Shown: in pieces, positions 1-7,802 of the stretch
Position numbering within the stretch: position 1 is the stretch's first letter
How the letters are laid out: every line of letters begins with the position of its first letter
Origin: Siphonobacter sp. BAB-5405
GTDB lineage: Bacteria > Bacteroidota > Bacteroidia > Cytophagales > Spirosomataceae
Direction: 5' to 3'
Assembly (NCBI RefSeq): GCF_002872335.1
Contig: NZ_NJAG01000005.1
Coordinates: 62,001 to 126,000, forward strand
DNA length: 64,000 nucleotides
Notes under the pieces: model-generated
Database searches by the model: none
Seen by the model: only the letters and a program-made list of their open reading frames with translations
Told to the model about the DNA's origin: nothing
Made by a program: the position numbers and the translations under genes

Positions 1-1
1 T

Positions 2-256
2 CTGGAGCTGGTTCAGAAAACCGGGGCTCAGCCCATTCCACTCCACCTGCGGAATGCTCCGACCAAGCTGATGAAAGAGTTGAATTATGGGAAAAACTAT
101 CAGTATGCCCATCAGTTCAAGAACAACTTCGTCGAACAGGAATTTTTACCCGAATCCTTAACGGGTACCAAACTCTTCGATCCGCAGGAAAACGGGGCCG
201 AAGAGAAAATCCGTGAACGCCTCCGGGCCTTGTGGCAGGAGAAGTACGGGTATTGA
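2..256 (+). CDS. rarA: RarA/MgsA-type AAA ATPase, C-terminal end (5' partial)
   Basis: The reading frame is open from the first base of the window to a TGA at 254-256, giving about 84 residues of C-terminus; the start lies outside. The segment PLHLRNAPTKLMKELNYGK, then YAHQ and NFVEQEFLPESL, is the conserved C-terminal oligomerisation region of RarA (MgsA), a clamp-loader-like AAA ATPase that acts at stalled replication forks with single-stranded DNA-binding protein. The ATPase core and its Walker motifs are not in the window, so the call rests on the tail alone. The gene converges on the DUF423 gene on the other strand. A later ATG at 71 is internal to the protein and is not the start. Confidence 0.85.
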   Translation: MELVQKTGAQPIPLHLRNAPTKLMKELNYGKNYQYAHQFKNNFVEQEFLPESLTGTKLFDPQENGAEEKIRERLRALWQEKYGY

Positions 257-272
257 GATAGATGGGAGTTTA

Positions 273-473
273 AGGAGGTTTGAACAGGTTTAAAGTTTAA
301 GATTTGAATAGGTTTAAAGTTTGAGAAAGGTTTGAGGTTTGGTAGAGGTTTGATAGAGATGTAAGCTCTAACATAGAAATATGGATTTGTATGTACAAAC
401 GTTCTATCCTTCGCCAACTTCATACTTTTAAAACCTAAACCATTTCAAACTTGAAACACTTTTCAAACCTCCT
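273..473. repeat. AT-rich degenerate repeat tract between convergent genes
   Basis: The 224-base gap between rarA and the DUF423 gene is filled by loose repeats of GGTTTAAAGTTTGA-like units on the left and of their complement (TTTCAAACCT) on the right. A perfect 12-base inverted pair, AGGAGGTTTGAA at 273-284 and TTCAAACCTCCT at 462-473, brackets the tract. Similar TTTAAAC/TTCAAAC wording recurs near 24190-24260. It is probably non-coding intergenic filler that can fold into a long imperfect hairpin. No gene is seen in it. Confidence 0.5.
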
Positions 474-480
474 CCCCTCC

Positions 481-861
481 TCAAGCCTTCACCACCTGAA
501 ACGCCAGCAGTACCCAGCCAATAATCAGGGCCGTACCACCGATGGGAGCGACGGCACCAAACACTTTGATTCCCGTAAAGCAGATCGTATAGAGCGATCC
601 GCTGAAAATGATGACACCGATCAGGAAAGCCCAACCTGCCCAGCCCAATCCTTTCTCTACTGCGGGCAGCTGATTCATCAGCAAACCAATTGCCAGTAAG
701 GCCAGTGCGTGATAAAACTGATACCGAACAGCCGTTTCAAAAGTATCGAAGCGACCGGTAGCTACGAGCATGGGTTTCAGAGCGTGGGCACCAAAAGCCC
801 CCAATCCAACGCCCAACGCCCCCAATAAAGAGCCAGCCAGCAGAGCAAATTTTGCAGTCAT
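481..861 (-). CDS. DUF423 family membrane protein
   Basis: 126 residues with four hydrophobic segments. The N-terminus (GSLLGALGVGLGAFGAHALK), the RYQFYHALALLAIG block and the C-terminal GGTALIIGWVLLAFQ are the hallmarks of the DUF423 family (YgdD-like inner-membrane proteins), and the length is normal for the family. No biochemical function is established for the family. The start at 861 gives a complete first membrane segment. It is transcribed alone, convergent with rarA. A spacer of 195 bases separates it from the divergent glucosidase gene. I am sure of the family and make no claim on role. Confidence 0.9.
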   Translation of the reverse strand: MTAKFALLAGSLLGALGVGLGAFGAHALKPMLVATGRFDTFETAVRYQFYHALALLAIGLLMNQLPAVEKGLGWAGWAFLIGVIIFSGSLYTICFTGIKVFGAVAPIGGTALIIGWVLLAFQVVKA

Positions 862-1056
862 AGAAAAAAATACGTTAAGTCAGAAATTTTACGCTATTTA
901 TGGCCGTATCCTACACAGCCTTTCTCAGGAAGGCGTAAATTTCGGATACGATCGTTACATTGTTTCGTAAAAGGTTACGAACCCGCCGAAGTTTTTATGG
1001 TTATGCCGTTTATGCTCAGCCGGATTCCCATGTCGTAACCCTCACTCTACTCACGT

Positions 1057-3726
1057 ATGATTGCTGAAAAAGCTAGACTTTCCCAACGGGCAGACAACAA
1101 AGGATGGAAAAAGTGGGGCCCGTACTTGGCTGAACGCCAATGGGGTACGGTTCGCGAAGACTACTCTTCTAACGGCGATGCCTGGAATTTTTTCTCCCAT
1201 GACGCCGCCCGCAGCCGGGCCTACCGCTGGGGTGAAGACGGAATTGGGGGAATCTCCGATAATAAAGGACACATCTGTTTTGCGTTCGGATTCTGGAATC
1301 ATAAGGACGGTATTCTGAAAGAACGCCTGTTTGGATTGACCAACCCTGAGTCAAACCACGGCGAAGACGTCAAGGAGTTATACTACTACCTGGATTCGAC
1401 GCCGACACACTCGTACATGAACATGCTGTACAAATACCCGCAGCAGGCCTTTCCCTACGAGCAAATTCTGGGCGAAAACCGTTCCCGCAACCGCGAACAG
1501 CCCGAATTTGAGATCATCGATACCGGCGTTTTCGATAATGACGAGTACTTCGACATGAACATCGAGTACGCCAAAGCCGATGAAAGTGATATTCTGATTA
1601 AACTGACGGTTCACAACCGCGGTCCCAAGGCAGCTCCCATTACGGTACTGCCCACGCTCTGGTTCCGGAATACCTGGATTTGGGGCTACGAAAATTACAG
1701 CGTTCGCCCCATGCTGACGGGGTACTCCAATTCGCTGATTGAAGTAAGCCACAAAATTCTGGGTAAGTACAAGTTGTACGTGGAAGACGCGGATGCCCTG
1801 CTTTTCTGCGAAAATGAAACCAACTTCGAGCGAATCTACAACAGTCCCAACTTTTCACCGTACCCGAAAGATGGTATCAACGATTACATCGTTTCGAACG
1901 GAAAACGGAAAACGGTCAATCCCAATAACATTGGTACCAAAGCCTCGGCTCAGTACACCAAAACGGTCCCGGCGGGCGGTAGCTTTACCATCCGGTTGCG
2001 GTTTTCAAATTACTCCAATCACGAACCGTTTACTGACTTTGATACGATTTTTCAGCAACGGATCGAAGAGGCCGATGAGTTTTACGGAGATCTGCAAAAG
2101 AACGTAAAAGACGAGGAGCTGCGGAAGATTCAGCGGCAGGCCTACGCGGGCATGCTCTGGTCCAAGCAGTTTTATTACTATAACGTCAATGAATGGCTCA
2201 ACGGTGATCCGGCCATGCCCAAACCCGCTCCCGAGCGAAAGTTTGGACGAAACCGGACCTGGCGGCACATGTACACGGCCAACATCCTGTCCATGCCCGA
2301 CAAGTGGGAATACCCCTGGTTTGCGGCCTGGGATCTGGCGTTCCACTGTATCCCGCTGGCTCGCCTTGACCCGGATTTTGCCAAACGTCAGCTGGCCGTC
2401 GTGTTGCGGGAGTACTACATGCACCCCAATGGTCAGATTCCCGCTTACGAATGGACGTTCTCGGACGTGAATCCGCCCGTACACGCCTGGGCTACCTGGA
2501 AAGTATACGAGATTGACAAGGAAATGAACGGCACCGGGGACATTGGCTTCCTCGAACGGGTGTTCCACAAACTGCTCCTCAACTTTACCTGGTGGGTTAA
2601 CATCAAGGATGAACAGGGCAACAACATTTTCGGGGGCGGTTTCCTTGGTATGGATAACATCGGGGTATTTGACCGTTCGGCTCAGTTACCCCTGGGCGGC
2701 CATTTGGAGCAGGCGGATGGTACGGGCTGGATGGCCATGTACACGCTGAACATGCTCCGGATTGCCTGCGAAATTTCACTGGAACGACCCGCCTATCAGG
2801 ATATGGCTTCGAAGTTTTTCGAGCACTTCCTGCACATTGCCGGAGCCATGAAATCGCTGGGTCGGGAAGAAATCAGCCTCTGGGACGAAGAAGATCAGTT
2901 TTACTACGATTTACTCCACATTCCCAACGGCCCGAGCATGTTGCTGAAACTCCGGTCGATGGTCGGACTGATTCCGCTGTTTGCCGTGGAAGTACTGGAC
3001 CCGGATTTGCTCGATACTCTGCCCGATTTCAAACGTCGCGTGGAATGGGTACTGACGAACCGGCCCGATCTGGCTTCGCTGATTTCCCGCTGGTACGAAC
3101 CCGGCAAGGGCGAAACCCGTTTGCTCTCCATCATTCGCGGCCACCGGATGAAGATGATTCTGAAACGGGTATTCGACGAAGCAGAATTCCTGTCTGATCA
3201 CGGCGTTCGTTCGCTCTCTAAGTACTACGCCGATCATCCGTACGAGTTTCGAGTGGGGAATGAAGTGCTTCGCGTGGCCTATACGCCCGCTGAAAGTACG
3301 GGTTCAATGTTTGGAGGTAACTCCAACTGGCGGGGACCCGTGTGGTTTCCGATGAACTTCCTGTTCGTGGATTCGCTCTTGAAATTTCACCAGTACTACG
3401 GCGATGATTTCGAAATTGAATATCCGACCAATTCCGGCGAACTGGTAACAATCAAGGAAGCGGCTCTGGCCGTAGCAGCCCGATTAATCAGCATCTTTAC
3501 GCCCGATCCGGAAACGGGGATTCGACCCTATCAGCGGGACTACAAGAAATTCAATACGGATCCGCATTTTAAAGATCACCTCCAGTTTTTCGAGTACTTC
3601 AACGGAAATGATGGCTCCGGACTCGGAGCAGCTCACCAAACGGGCTGGACCGGGCTGGTAGCCGAGTTGATTGAGTACGTGCATACACTCAAACAAACCG
3701 TCGAAGCGGCTCGGTTGAAACAATAG
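1057..3726 (+). CDS. GH63-like (MGH1-like) glucosidase
   Basis: 889 residues, no signal peptide, so probably cytoplasmic. The N-terminal part (about 1-340) reads as the beta-sandwich found in bacterial GH63-type enzymes (RQWGTVREDYSSNGDAWNFF, YYYLDSTPTHSYMNMLYKYP). The rest reads as an (alpha/alpha)6 barrel with blocks such as WEYPWFAAWDLAFHCIPLA, GQIPAYEWTFSDVNPPVHAW and NWRGPVWFPMNFL. These match the family annotated as glucosidase or mannosylglycerate-hydrolase-like glycoside hydrolases, which remove terminal alpha-glucosyl or alpha-mannosyl residues. The exact substrate cannot be read from the sequence. The ATG at 1057 is the first in frame and begins the conserved region. It stands alone, followed by a strong terminator shared with the convergent fucosidase gene. 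Confidence 0.85.
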   Translation: MIAEKARLSQRADNKGWKKWGPYLAERQWGTVREDYSSNGDAWNFFSHDAARSRAYRWGEDGIGGISDNKGHICFAFGFWNHKDGILKERLFGLTNPESNHGEDVKELYYYLDSTPTHSYMNMLYKYPQQAFPYEQILGENRSRNREQPEFEIIDTGVFDNDEYFDMNIEYAKADESDILIKLTVHNRGPKAAPITVLPTLWFRNTWIWGYENYSVRPMLTGYSNSLIEVSHKILGKYKLYVEDADALLFCENETNFERIYNSPNFSPYPKDGINDYIVSNGKRKTVNPNNIGTKASAQYTKTVPAGGSFTIRLRFSNYSNHEPFTDFDTIFQQRIEEADEFYGDLQKNVKDEELRKIQRQAYAGMLWSKQFYYYNVNEWLNGDPAMPKPAPERKFGRNRTWRHMYTANILSMPDKWEYPWFAAWDLAFHCIPLARLDPDFAKRQLAVVLREYYMHPNGQIPAYEWTFSDVNPPVHAWATWKVYEIDKEMNGTGDIGFLERVFHKLLLNFTWWVNIKDEQGNNIFGGGFLGMDNIGVFDRSAQLPLGGHLEQADGTGWMAMYTLNMLRIACEISLERPAYQDMASKFFEHFLHIAGAMKSLGREEISLWDEEDQFYYDLLHIPNGPSMLLKLRSMVGLIPLFAVEVLDPDLLDTLPDFKRRVEWVLTNRPDLASLISRWYEPGKGETRLLSIIRGHRMKMILKRVFDEAEFLSDHGVRSLSKYYADHPYEFRVGNEVLRVAYTPAESTGSMFGGNSNWRGPVWFPMNFLFVDSLLKFHQYYGDDFEIEYPTNSGELVTIKEAALAVAARLISIFTPDPETGIRPYQRDYKKFNTDPHFKDHLQFFEYFNGNDGSGLGAAHQTGWTGLVAELIEYVHTLKQTVEAARLKQ

Positions 3727-3739
3727 ATTTTAGCGTATT

Positions 3740-3773
3740 AAAAACGGCTTTTCCTTCCAGAGAAGCCGTTTTT
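3740..3773. terminator. Bidirectional terminator, GH63 / GH29
   Basis: AAAAACGGCTT at 3740-3750 pairs perfectly with AAGCCGTTTTT at 3763-3773, with a 12-base loop and T runs on both strands. It sits 14 bases after the glucosidase stop and just before the stop of the convergent fucosidase, so it can serve both. Confidence 0.9.
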
Positions 3774-3778
3774 GTGTT

Positions 3779-5536
3779 TCATCGAATCCTGAATCCAACC
3801 ACGTGTTCTAAAGATAACCCTTTAGGATAGGTAATCTGCAAACCGGCCTTAGTCTGGACCCAGCGAAGTTTTTGGGTACTGCCCAGGAGTTCTACTGCAC
3901 GAATCGGCTGCTTCAGTAAACCTGCTTTCGTGCCCAGTGATTGAATGGTTAATATTTCCTCCGGCTTAGGAACGGTCATTCCGTAGGCGTATATGCTCCC
4001 GTCTTTGCCTCGCGTAAAGCGAAAATCTTTGGTACTAAACTGAAACTCGGCGTGACGTTTTCCCAGTTTTCCACCGGGCAAGTTTCGCAGTTTGGCGGGT
4101 TTATCTGGATTCTTTGGGTCTTTCACCCATTCTCCTTCACCGTATTCCTTCCAGGCGTGACTTCCGTAGATACCTTCCCCATTGATTCGCATCCAGGCTC
4201 CAATTGCTTTTAACATCCGGGCACTGCCGGCATCCATCCCGCCGTTGGGCGTGAGGGATACGCAGAGCGTCAGGTTACCATCCCGCGAGACATATTCCAG
4301 CAGGGCCCGAATCACCATTCCGGCATCGTAGTAAAAATCCGGTTGGTAAAACCAGTCGCCCACGGCCATGTCCGCCATCCAGGGCTGGTCGGTTTTGATA
4401 CCCGGTGGATAACTTCCCTCAAAGGTTCGCCCCGCTCCCCGGTTCGTCGGAATAAACTTCACGATACTGAGTTTATCAAGCTTTTTGCCCCGACTGCCTT
4501 TGTTGTAAAAGTCAGCTACAATCCGGGCTCCGGCATCACTCCGATAGCCCGAACCACTTTTGTAACCGCTAAAAGGCTGGGTACTATTGCCATCGGTATA
4601 AATGAAATCTGGATCATAGTGATCGATTACGTCCTGGATTCGCAGGGCCCATTGCGTGGCGTACCAACGGGCGTAGGTCAGGTGATTACCAAAAACACCC
4701 TGATTCCCAAAAGCGATCGTGGGGATGGTAAAGGGCTTACCATCATGGACCAGACTGTCGTAGCGAATGGGAATCCCGTAGAGCCGACGCGGATCGAGTC
4801 CTTCCCACCATTTTCCCTTTCCATCGGCCAGGGTCAAGCTGCCGTCGTACGGTACACCCGCTTTAGGGCCGTTTTTATCGGCTCCAAAGGCATCCTGCCA
4901 CCACCACCAGGTATACTCGTGGTGGAAGGCCACGCCAAAACGCAGGCCCTGTTTCTGTAATTCCTTTTTCCACAAAGCCAGAAAATCCTTTTTCGGACCT
5001 ACGCGTACGGAGTTCCAAGGGTGGTACTGAGAATTCCACAAATCGTAGTTATCATGGTGCACGCCCACTACCAACGCGTAACGAAACCCGGCATCTTTAT
5101 AGGCCTGGACCAAAGCCGCCGGATTCCAGTCGATAGGGTTCCACTGGTGAAGCACCTCTTTGTAGCCGAATTCCGACGGGTGTCCAAAACGTTTAAGATG
5201 ATTTTGGTACGGCTCCGTACCTTCTTCGTACAAACGACGGGCGTACCAGTCACCGCTTTCGCCCGCCGCCTGCGGTCCCCAGTGAATGAAAATGCCCAAC
5301 TTGCCTTCCCGCCACCAGTCTGGCTGACCGGGGTACTGGGCATCGATAGATTGCCAGGTCGGAGCAAACGGTCCCGTTGCGATGGGAAAGTCCATGTTCT
5401 CTTCCGGAAATAATTCCGGATTGTGGATAAATCCCAAGGCCTGCCGTTCAGTAGTGGGTATCGGTGGTACCCTCTGTTGAGTCTGAGCGATACACGACGA
5501 CACCGTAAGCAAGAAAAGACCGAGTACATTTCTCAT
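3779..5536 (-). CDS. Alpha-L-fucosidase, GH29 (exported)
   Basis: 585 residues. The N-terminus (MRNVLGLFLLTVSSCIAQ) is a signal sequence; Cys15 in VSSC could be a lipobox, so it may be a lipoprotein. The family GH29 core is clear: GKLGIFIHWGPQA near 79, the GVHHDNYDLW block near 158, AFHHEYTWWW near 203, and DPDFIYTDGN near 308. By family analogy Asp315 in YTDG is the catalytic nucleophile. GH29 enzymes release alpha-L-fucose with retention, so this one probably acts on fucosylated glycans in the periplasm or at the surface. The C-terminal 120 residues look like a beta-sandwich. A cluster of DnaA boxes lies just upstream, and one more box is inside its first 40 codons. Confidence 0.92.
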   Translation of the reverse strand: MRNVLGLFLLTVSSCIAQTQQRVPPIPTTERQALGFIHNPELFPEENMDFPIATGPFAPTWQSIDAQYPGQPDWWREGKLGIFIHWGPQAAGESGDWYARRLYEEGTEPYQNHLKRFGHPSEFGYKEVLHQWNPIDWNPAALVQAYKDAGFRYALVVGVHHDNYDLWNSQYHPWNSVRVGPKKDFLALWKKELQKQGLRFGVAFHHEYTWWWWQDAFGADKNGPKAGVPYDGSLTLADGKGKWWEGLDPRRLYGIPIRYDSLVHDGKPFTIPTIAFGNQGVFGNHLTYARWYATQWALRIQDVIDHYDPDFIYTDGNSTQPFSGYKSGSGYRSDAGARIVADFYNKGSRGKKLDKLSIVKFIPTNRGAGRTFEGSYPPGIKTDQPWMADMAVGDWFYQPDFYYDAGMVIRALLEYVSRDGNLTLCVSLTPNGGMDAGSARMLKAIGAWMRINGEGIYGSHAWKEYGEGEWVKDPKNPDKPAKLRNLPGGKLGKRHAEFQFSTKDFRFTRGKDGSIYAYGMTVPKPEEILTIQSLGTKAGLLKQPIRAVELLGSTQKLRWVQTKAGLQITYPKGLSLEHVVGFRIR

Positions 5537-5673
5537 ACCAGGAAAAAGGTTTAGAGCGTCCTTTCCTTAATAGAGCGATTTTTTGAAACCTGTACCTCAT
5601 TTTGCATACGCAATCCAGACCAAAGCTTTTGCTGGAATCATTCCTTTTTCTTCTCCACACCTTCATTCAGTAA

Positions 5674-5810
5674 TGTGGATAACTTTTATATCCTGTGGAT
5701 AACTATGCTTCGCCAAACAAAATTTCCCTCTCAAAGCCCAAGACAAGCCGTATGAAAACGAAAAAGCGTCCATTTCCGAAGAAATGAACGCTTTTGAAAG
5801 CTGTGGATAA
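5674..5810. promoter_or_regulatory. Cluster of perfect DnaA boxes
   Basis: TGTGGATAA (complement TTATCCACA, the consensus DnaA box) occurs without mismatch at 5674-5682, 5694-5702 and 5802-5810, all in one orientation. A fourth copy lies at 5422-5430 inside the fucosidase gene. The first two are 20 bases apart. A one-mismatch box in the other orientation (TTCTCCACA) is at 5651-5659. The 283-base gap between the fucosidase and purH has no gene. It could be part of an origin, a DnaA-titrating locus or a DnaA-regulated promoter. Confidence 0.6.
5762..5795 (-). terminator. purH terminator
   Basis: AAAAGCGTCCATTTC (5762-5776) pairs with GAAATGAACGCTTTT (5781-5795) with one G-T wobble and a CGAA tetraloop. 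On the minus strand it is followed by TTTTTCGTTTTC. It lies 25 bases beyond the purH stop. Confidence 0.85.
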
Positions 5811-5819
5811 CTTTAGGAA

Positions 5820-7355
5820 TTAGTGCTTGAAGTGACGAACGCCGGTGAATACCATGGCCAGTCCGTTCTCATTGCAATAATTAATGGAATCCTGATCCCG
5901 AACCGATCCTCCCGGTTGTACCACCGCCGTAACACCCGCCTGATGAGCGATTTCTACGCAGTCGGCAAAGGGGAAGAAAGCATCGGAAGCCATGACGGCT
6001 CCGTTGAGATCGAATCCGAATTCTTTTGCTTTCGTAATCGCCTGTTTCAGGGCATCTACGCGGGACGTTTGTCCCACGCCACTCGCCAGCAACTGGTTTT
6101 CTTTCGCCAGAACGATCGTATTGGATTTCGTGTGCTTACAAACTTTCAACGCAAATTCCAGAGCCTTGTATTCGCTTTCGGTCGGAGCTTTCTCCGTTTT
6201 CGGCGACATTTCAGCGGCGGTTTCTGCTACCGTGTCTTTATCCTGCACCAATACACCATTCAACACCGTTTTGAACATGTGTTTCGTGGGTTGCACTACA
6301 TTACGCTTGAGCAGGATACGATTCTTTTTCGATTTCAGCAGGTCCAGAGCTGCTTCATCGTATTCCGGAGCGATCAGAATTTCCATGAACAGTTTGTTCA
6401 GTTCTTCCGCAACGGCCATGTCTACTTTTGTATTCGTTACGATCACACCACCAAAGGCCGATACCGGATCGCAGGAAAGGGCGTTCAGGTACGCTTCTTT
6501 CGCCGTCGGAGCCGTGGCTACCCCGCAAGCATTGGTATGCTTGATGATCACGAATGTCGTATCCGTGAATTCGTCAATCAATTGTACGGAGGCATCCACA
6601 TCAACCAGGTTGTTGTACGAAAGCTCTTTTCCGTTCAGTTGATCAAACATGCTTTTCAGATCGCCGTAGAACGTAGCCGACTGGTGCGGGTTTTCGCCGT
6701 ACCGCAGGGAATTCTGGGGTAATTGCTTGAAGTTGAAAATATCAGCCGCCCGACCCGTGTAAGTTTGTCCGGCAAACCACTGATAAATCGCAGAATCGTA
6801 TTGAGACGTAACGCCAAAGGCCAGCGTAGCAAAGTAGCGGCGTAATTCGAGGCTGGTTGACGCCTGGTGTTCCGAAAGAATGCGGAGCAGTTCGGCGTAC
6901 TGGCTACGGTGCGAAACGATGAGTACGTCTTCGAAGTTTTTAGCCGCTCCCCGAATCAGCGAAATACCACCAATATCAATTTTCTCGATGATGTCTTCGT
7001 TACTACCACCCGCGGCTACGGTTTCTTCGAAAGGATACAGATCCACCACGACCAGATCGATGGCGGGAATTTCGTACTGTTCTGCCGTCTTTACATCTTC
7101 TTCGTTATCGCGACGGTACAGAATGCCGCCGAAGATTTTGGGGTGAAGGGTTTTTACCCGGCCTCCGAAGATGGAAGGATAGCTGGTCAGATCCTCGACG
7201 GGCGTTACAGGAATGCCCATTTCTTCGATAAACGACTGCGTACCACCCGTTGAATACAACTGTACACCCTGACGGTGCAGCGATTCTACGATGGGTGCCA
7301 GGCCTTCCTTGTGATAAACGGAGAGAAGAGCAGAAGTGATTTTTCTTTGAGACAT
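5820..7355 (-). CDS. purH: Bifunctional AICAR transformylase / IMP cyclohydrolase
   Basis: PurH carries out the last two steps of de novo IMP synthesis: formylation of AICAR by 10-formyl-THF, then ring closure. The start at 7355 (MSQRKITSALLSVYHKEG) gives 511 residues, the usual PurH length; an upstream ATG at 7409 would add 18 non-conserved residues and is rejected. The N-terminal MGS-like cyclohydrolase domain shows YSTGGTQSFIEEMGIPV, VKTLHPKIFGGIL and the IDIGGISLIRGAAKN block. The C-terminal transformylase domain carries LRYGENPHQSA, the IIKHTNACGVA block that holds the catalytic Lys-His, and the terminal FPFADCVEIAHQAGV...QPGGSVRDQD. It is monocistronic with its own terminator. No other pur gene is nearby. 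Confidence 0.98.
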   Translation of the reverse strand: MSQRKITSALLSVYHKEGLAPIVESLHRQGVQLYSTGGTQSFIEEMGIPVTPVEDLTSYPSIFGGRVKTLHPKIFGGILYRRDNEEDVKTAEQYEIPAIDLVVVDLYPFEETVAAGGSNEDIIEKIDIGGISLIRGAAKNFEDVLIVSHRSQYAELLRILSEHQASTSLELRRYFATLAFGVTSQYDSAIYQWFAGQTYTGRAADIFNFKQLPQNSLRYGENPHQSATFYGDLKSMFDQLNGKELSYNNLVDVDASVQLIDEFTDTTFVIIKHTNACGVATAPTAKEAYLNALSCDPVSAFGGVIVTNTKVDMAVAEELNKLFMEILIAPEYDEAALDLLKSKKNRILLKRNVVQPTKHMFKTVLNGVLVQDKDTVAETAAEMSPKTEKAPTESEYKALEFALKVCKHTKSNTIVLAKENQLLASGVGQTSRVDALKQAITKAKEFGFDLNGAVMASDAFFPFADCVEIAHQAGVTAVVQPGGSVRDQDSINYCNENGLAMVFTGVRHFKH

Positions 7356-7464
7356 TGGTCGGTCTATTAAAAACTCAGTTTCAGTATTCGAGTTTACAGT
7401 CTTCCGCAAAATCCGTCCTCCTTCGTCAGCACCGCGATTGCTTCAAACCAAAAAGACTATGAAT

Positions 7465-7490
7465 AAAAAAACCCCGAGGAGAGCTCAGGG
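7465..7490 (-). terminator. Terminator after tRNA-Cys
   Basis: On the minus strand CCCTGAG, a five-base loop and CTCGGGG form a seven-pair stem (one wobble) followed by TTTTTTTATTC. It sits 12 bases beyond the 3' end of the tRNA-Cys gene. Confidence 0.85.
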
Positions 7491-7501
7491 ATTTTTTAGG
7501 G

Positions 7502-7572
7502 AGGTACCAAGCGGATTCGAACCGCTGTGGGAGGTTTTGCAGACCTCTGCCTAGCCTCTCGGCCATGGTACC
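7502..7572 (-). tRNA. tRNA-Cys (anticodon GCA)
   Basis: Read on the minus strand from 7572, the acceptor GGTACCA pairs with TGGTACC before discriminator U. The anticodon arm GAGGT-CTGCAAA-ACCTC gives anticodon GCA, and the T arm contains GGTTCGAATCC. It is 71 nt long, and CCA is not encoded (the next bases are CCC). A TATTTTTG promoter box lies about 40 bases upstream and a hairpin terminator follows. Confidence 0.97.
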
Positions 7573-7610
7573 TTGTGATTTTTCAAAAGCTTCTTTCGCT
7601 CTTGAGGCTG

Positions 7611-7618
7611 CAAAAATA
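7611..7618 (-). promoter_or_regulatory. -7 promoter box of tRNA-Cys
   Basis: TATTTTTG on the minus strand matches the Bacteroidota -7 consensus TAnnTTTG, with the expected start about 5-8 bases on and roughly 35 bases before the mature tRNA. No clear -33 TTG is seen at the usual distance. Confidence 0.5.
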
Positions 7619-7745
7619 AGGGGAAAATTAGCTGATTTCAGAAAAAGAGGTATTTTTTTTCTTCTTTTTCTGAAAAGATATTCCTTCTTTCTATCAGCAA
7701 GCTGATACAGAGCTATTTGCAACGAGACCTTTTGAGAGAGGGTAC

Positions 7746-7779
7746 TAAAAAAGAAGGGCGAACCTTTCGGCTCGCCCTT
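7746..7779 (-). terminator. rpsA terminator
   Basis: AAGGGCGA at 7754 pairs with TCGCCCTT ending at 7779, extended by the inner AACC/GGCT pairs. On the minus strand it is followed by CTTTTTTAG. It begins 24 bases after the rpsA stop. Confidence 0.9.
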
Positions 7780-7802
7780 GCTTTAGTAATTCGCGTCAGG
7801 AA

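Noticed and set aside
918-934. Small hairpin GCCTTTCTCAGGAAGGC upstream of the DUF423 gene
   Set aside because: The stem is short, has a wobble and no T run; it is not distinguishable from chance.
2005-2568. 187-residue frame antisense to the GH63 gene
   Set aside because: It is a shadow frame; the plus-strand protein is clearly conserved.
4343-4960. 205-residue frame antisense to the fucosidase gene
   Set aside because: It is a shadow of a well-conserved GH29 gene on the other strand; no family wording.
7426-7722. 98-residue open frame across tRNA-Cys
   Set aside because: It reads straight through the tRNA and its terminator on the same strand and has no recognisable protein character.
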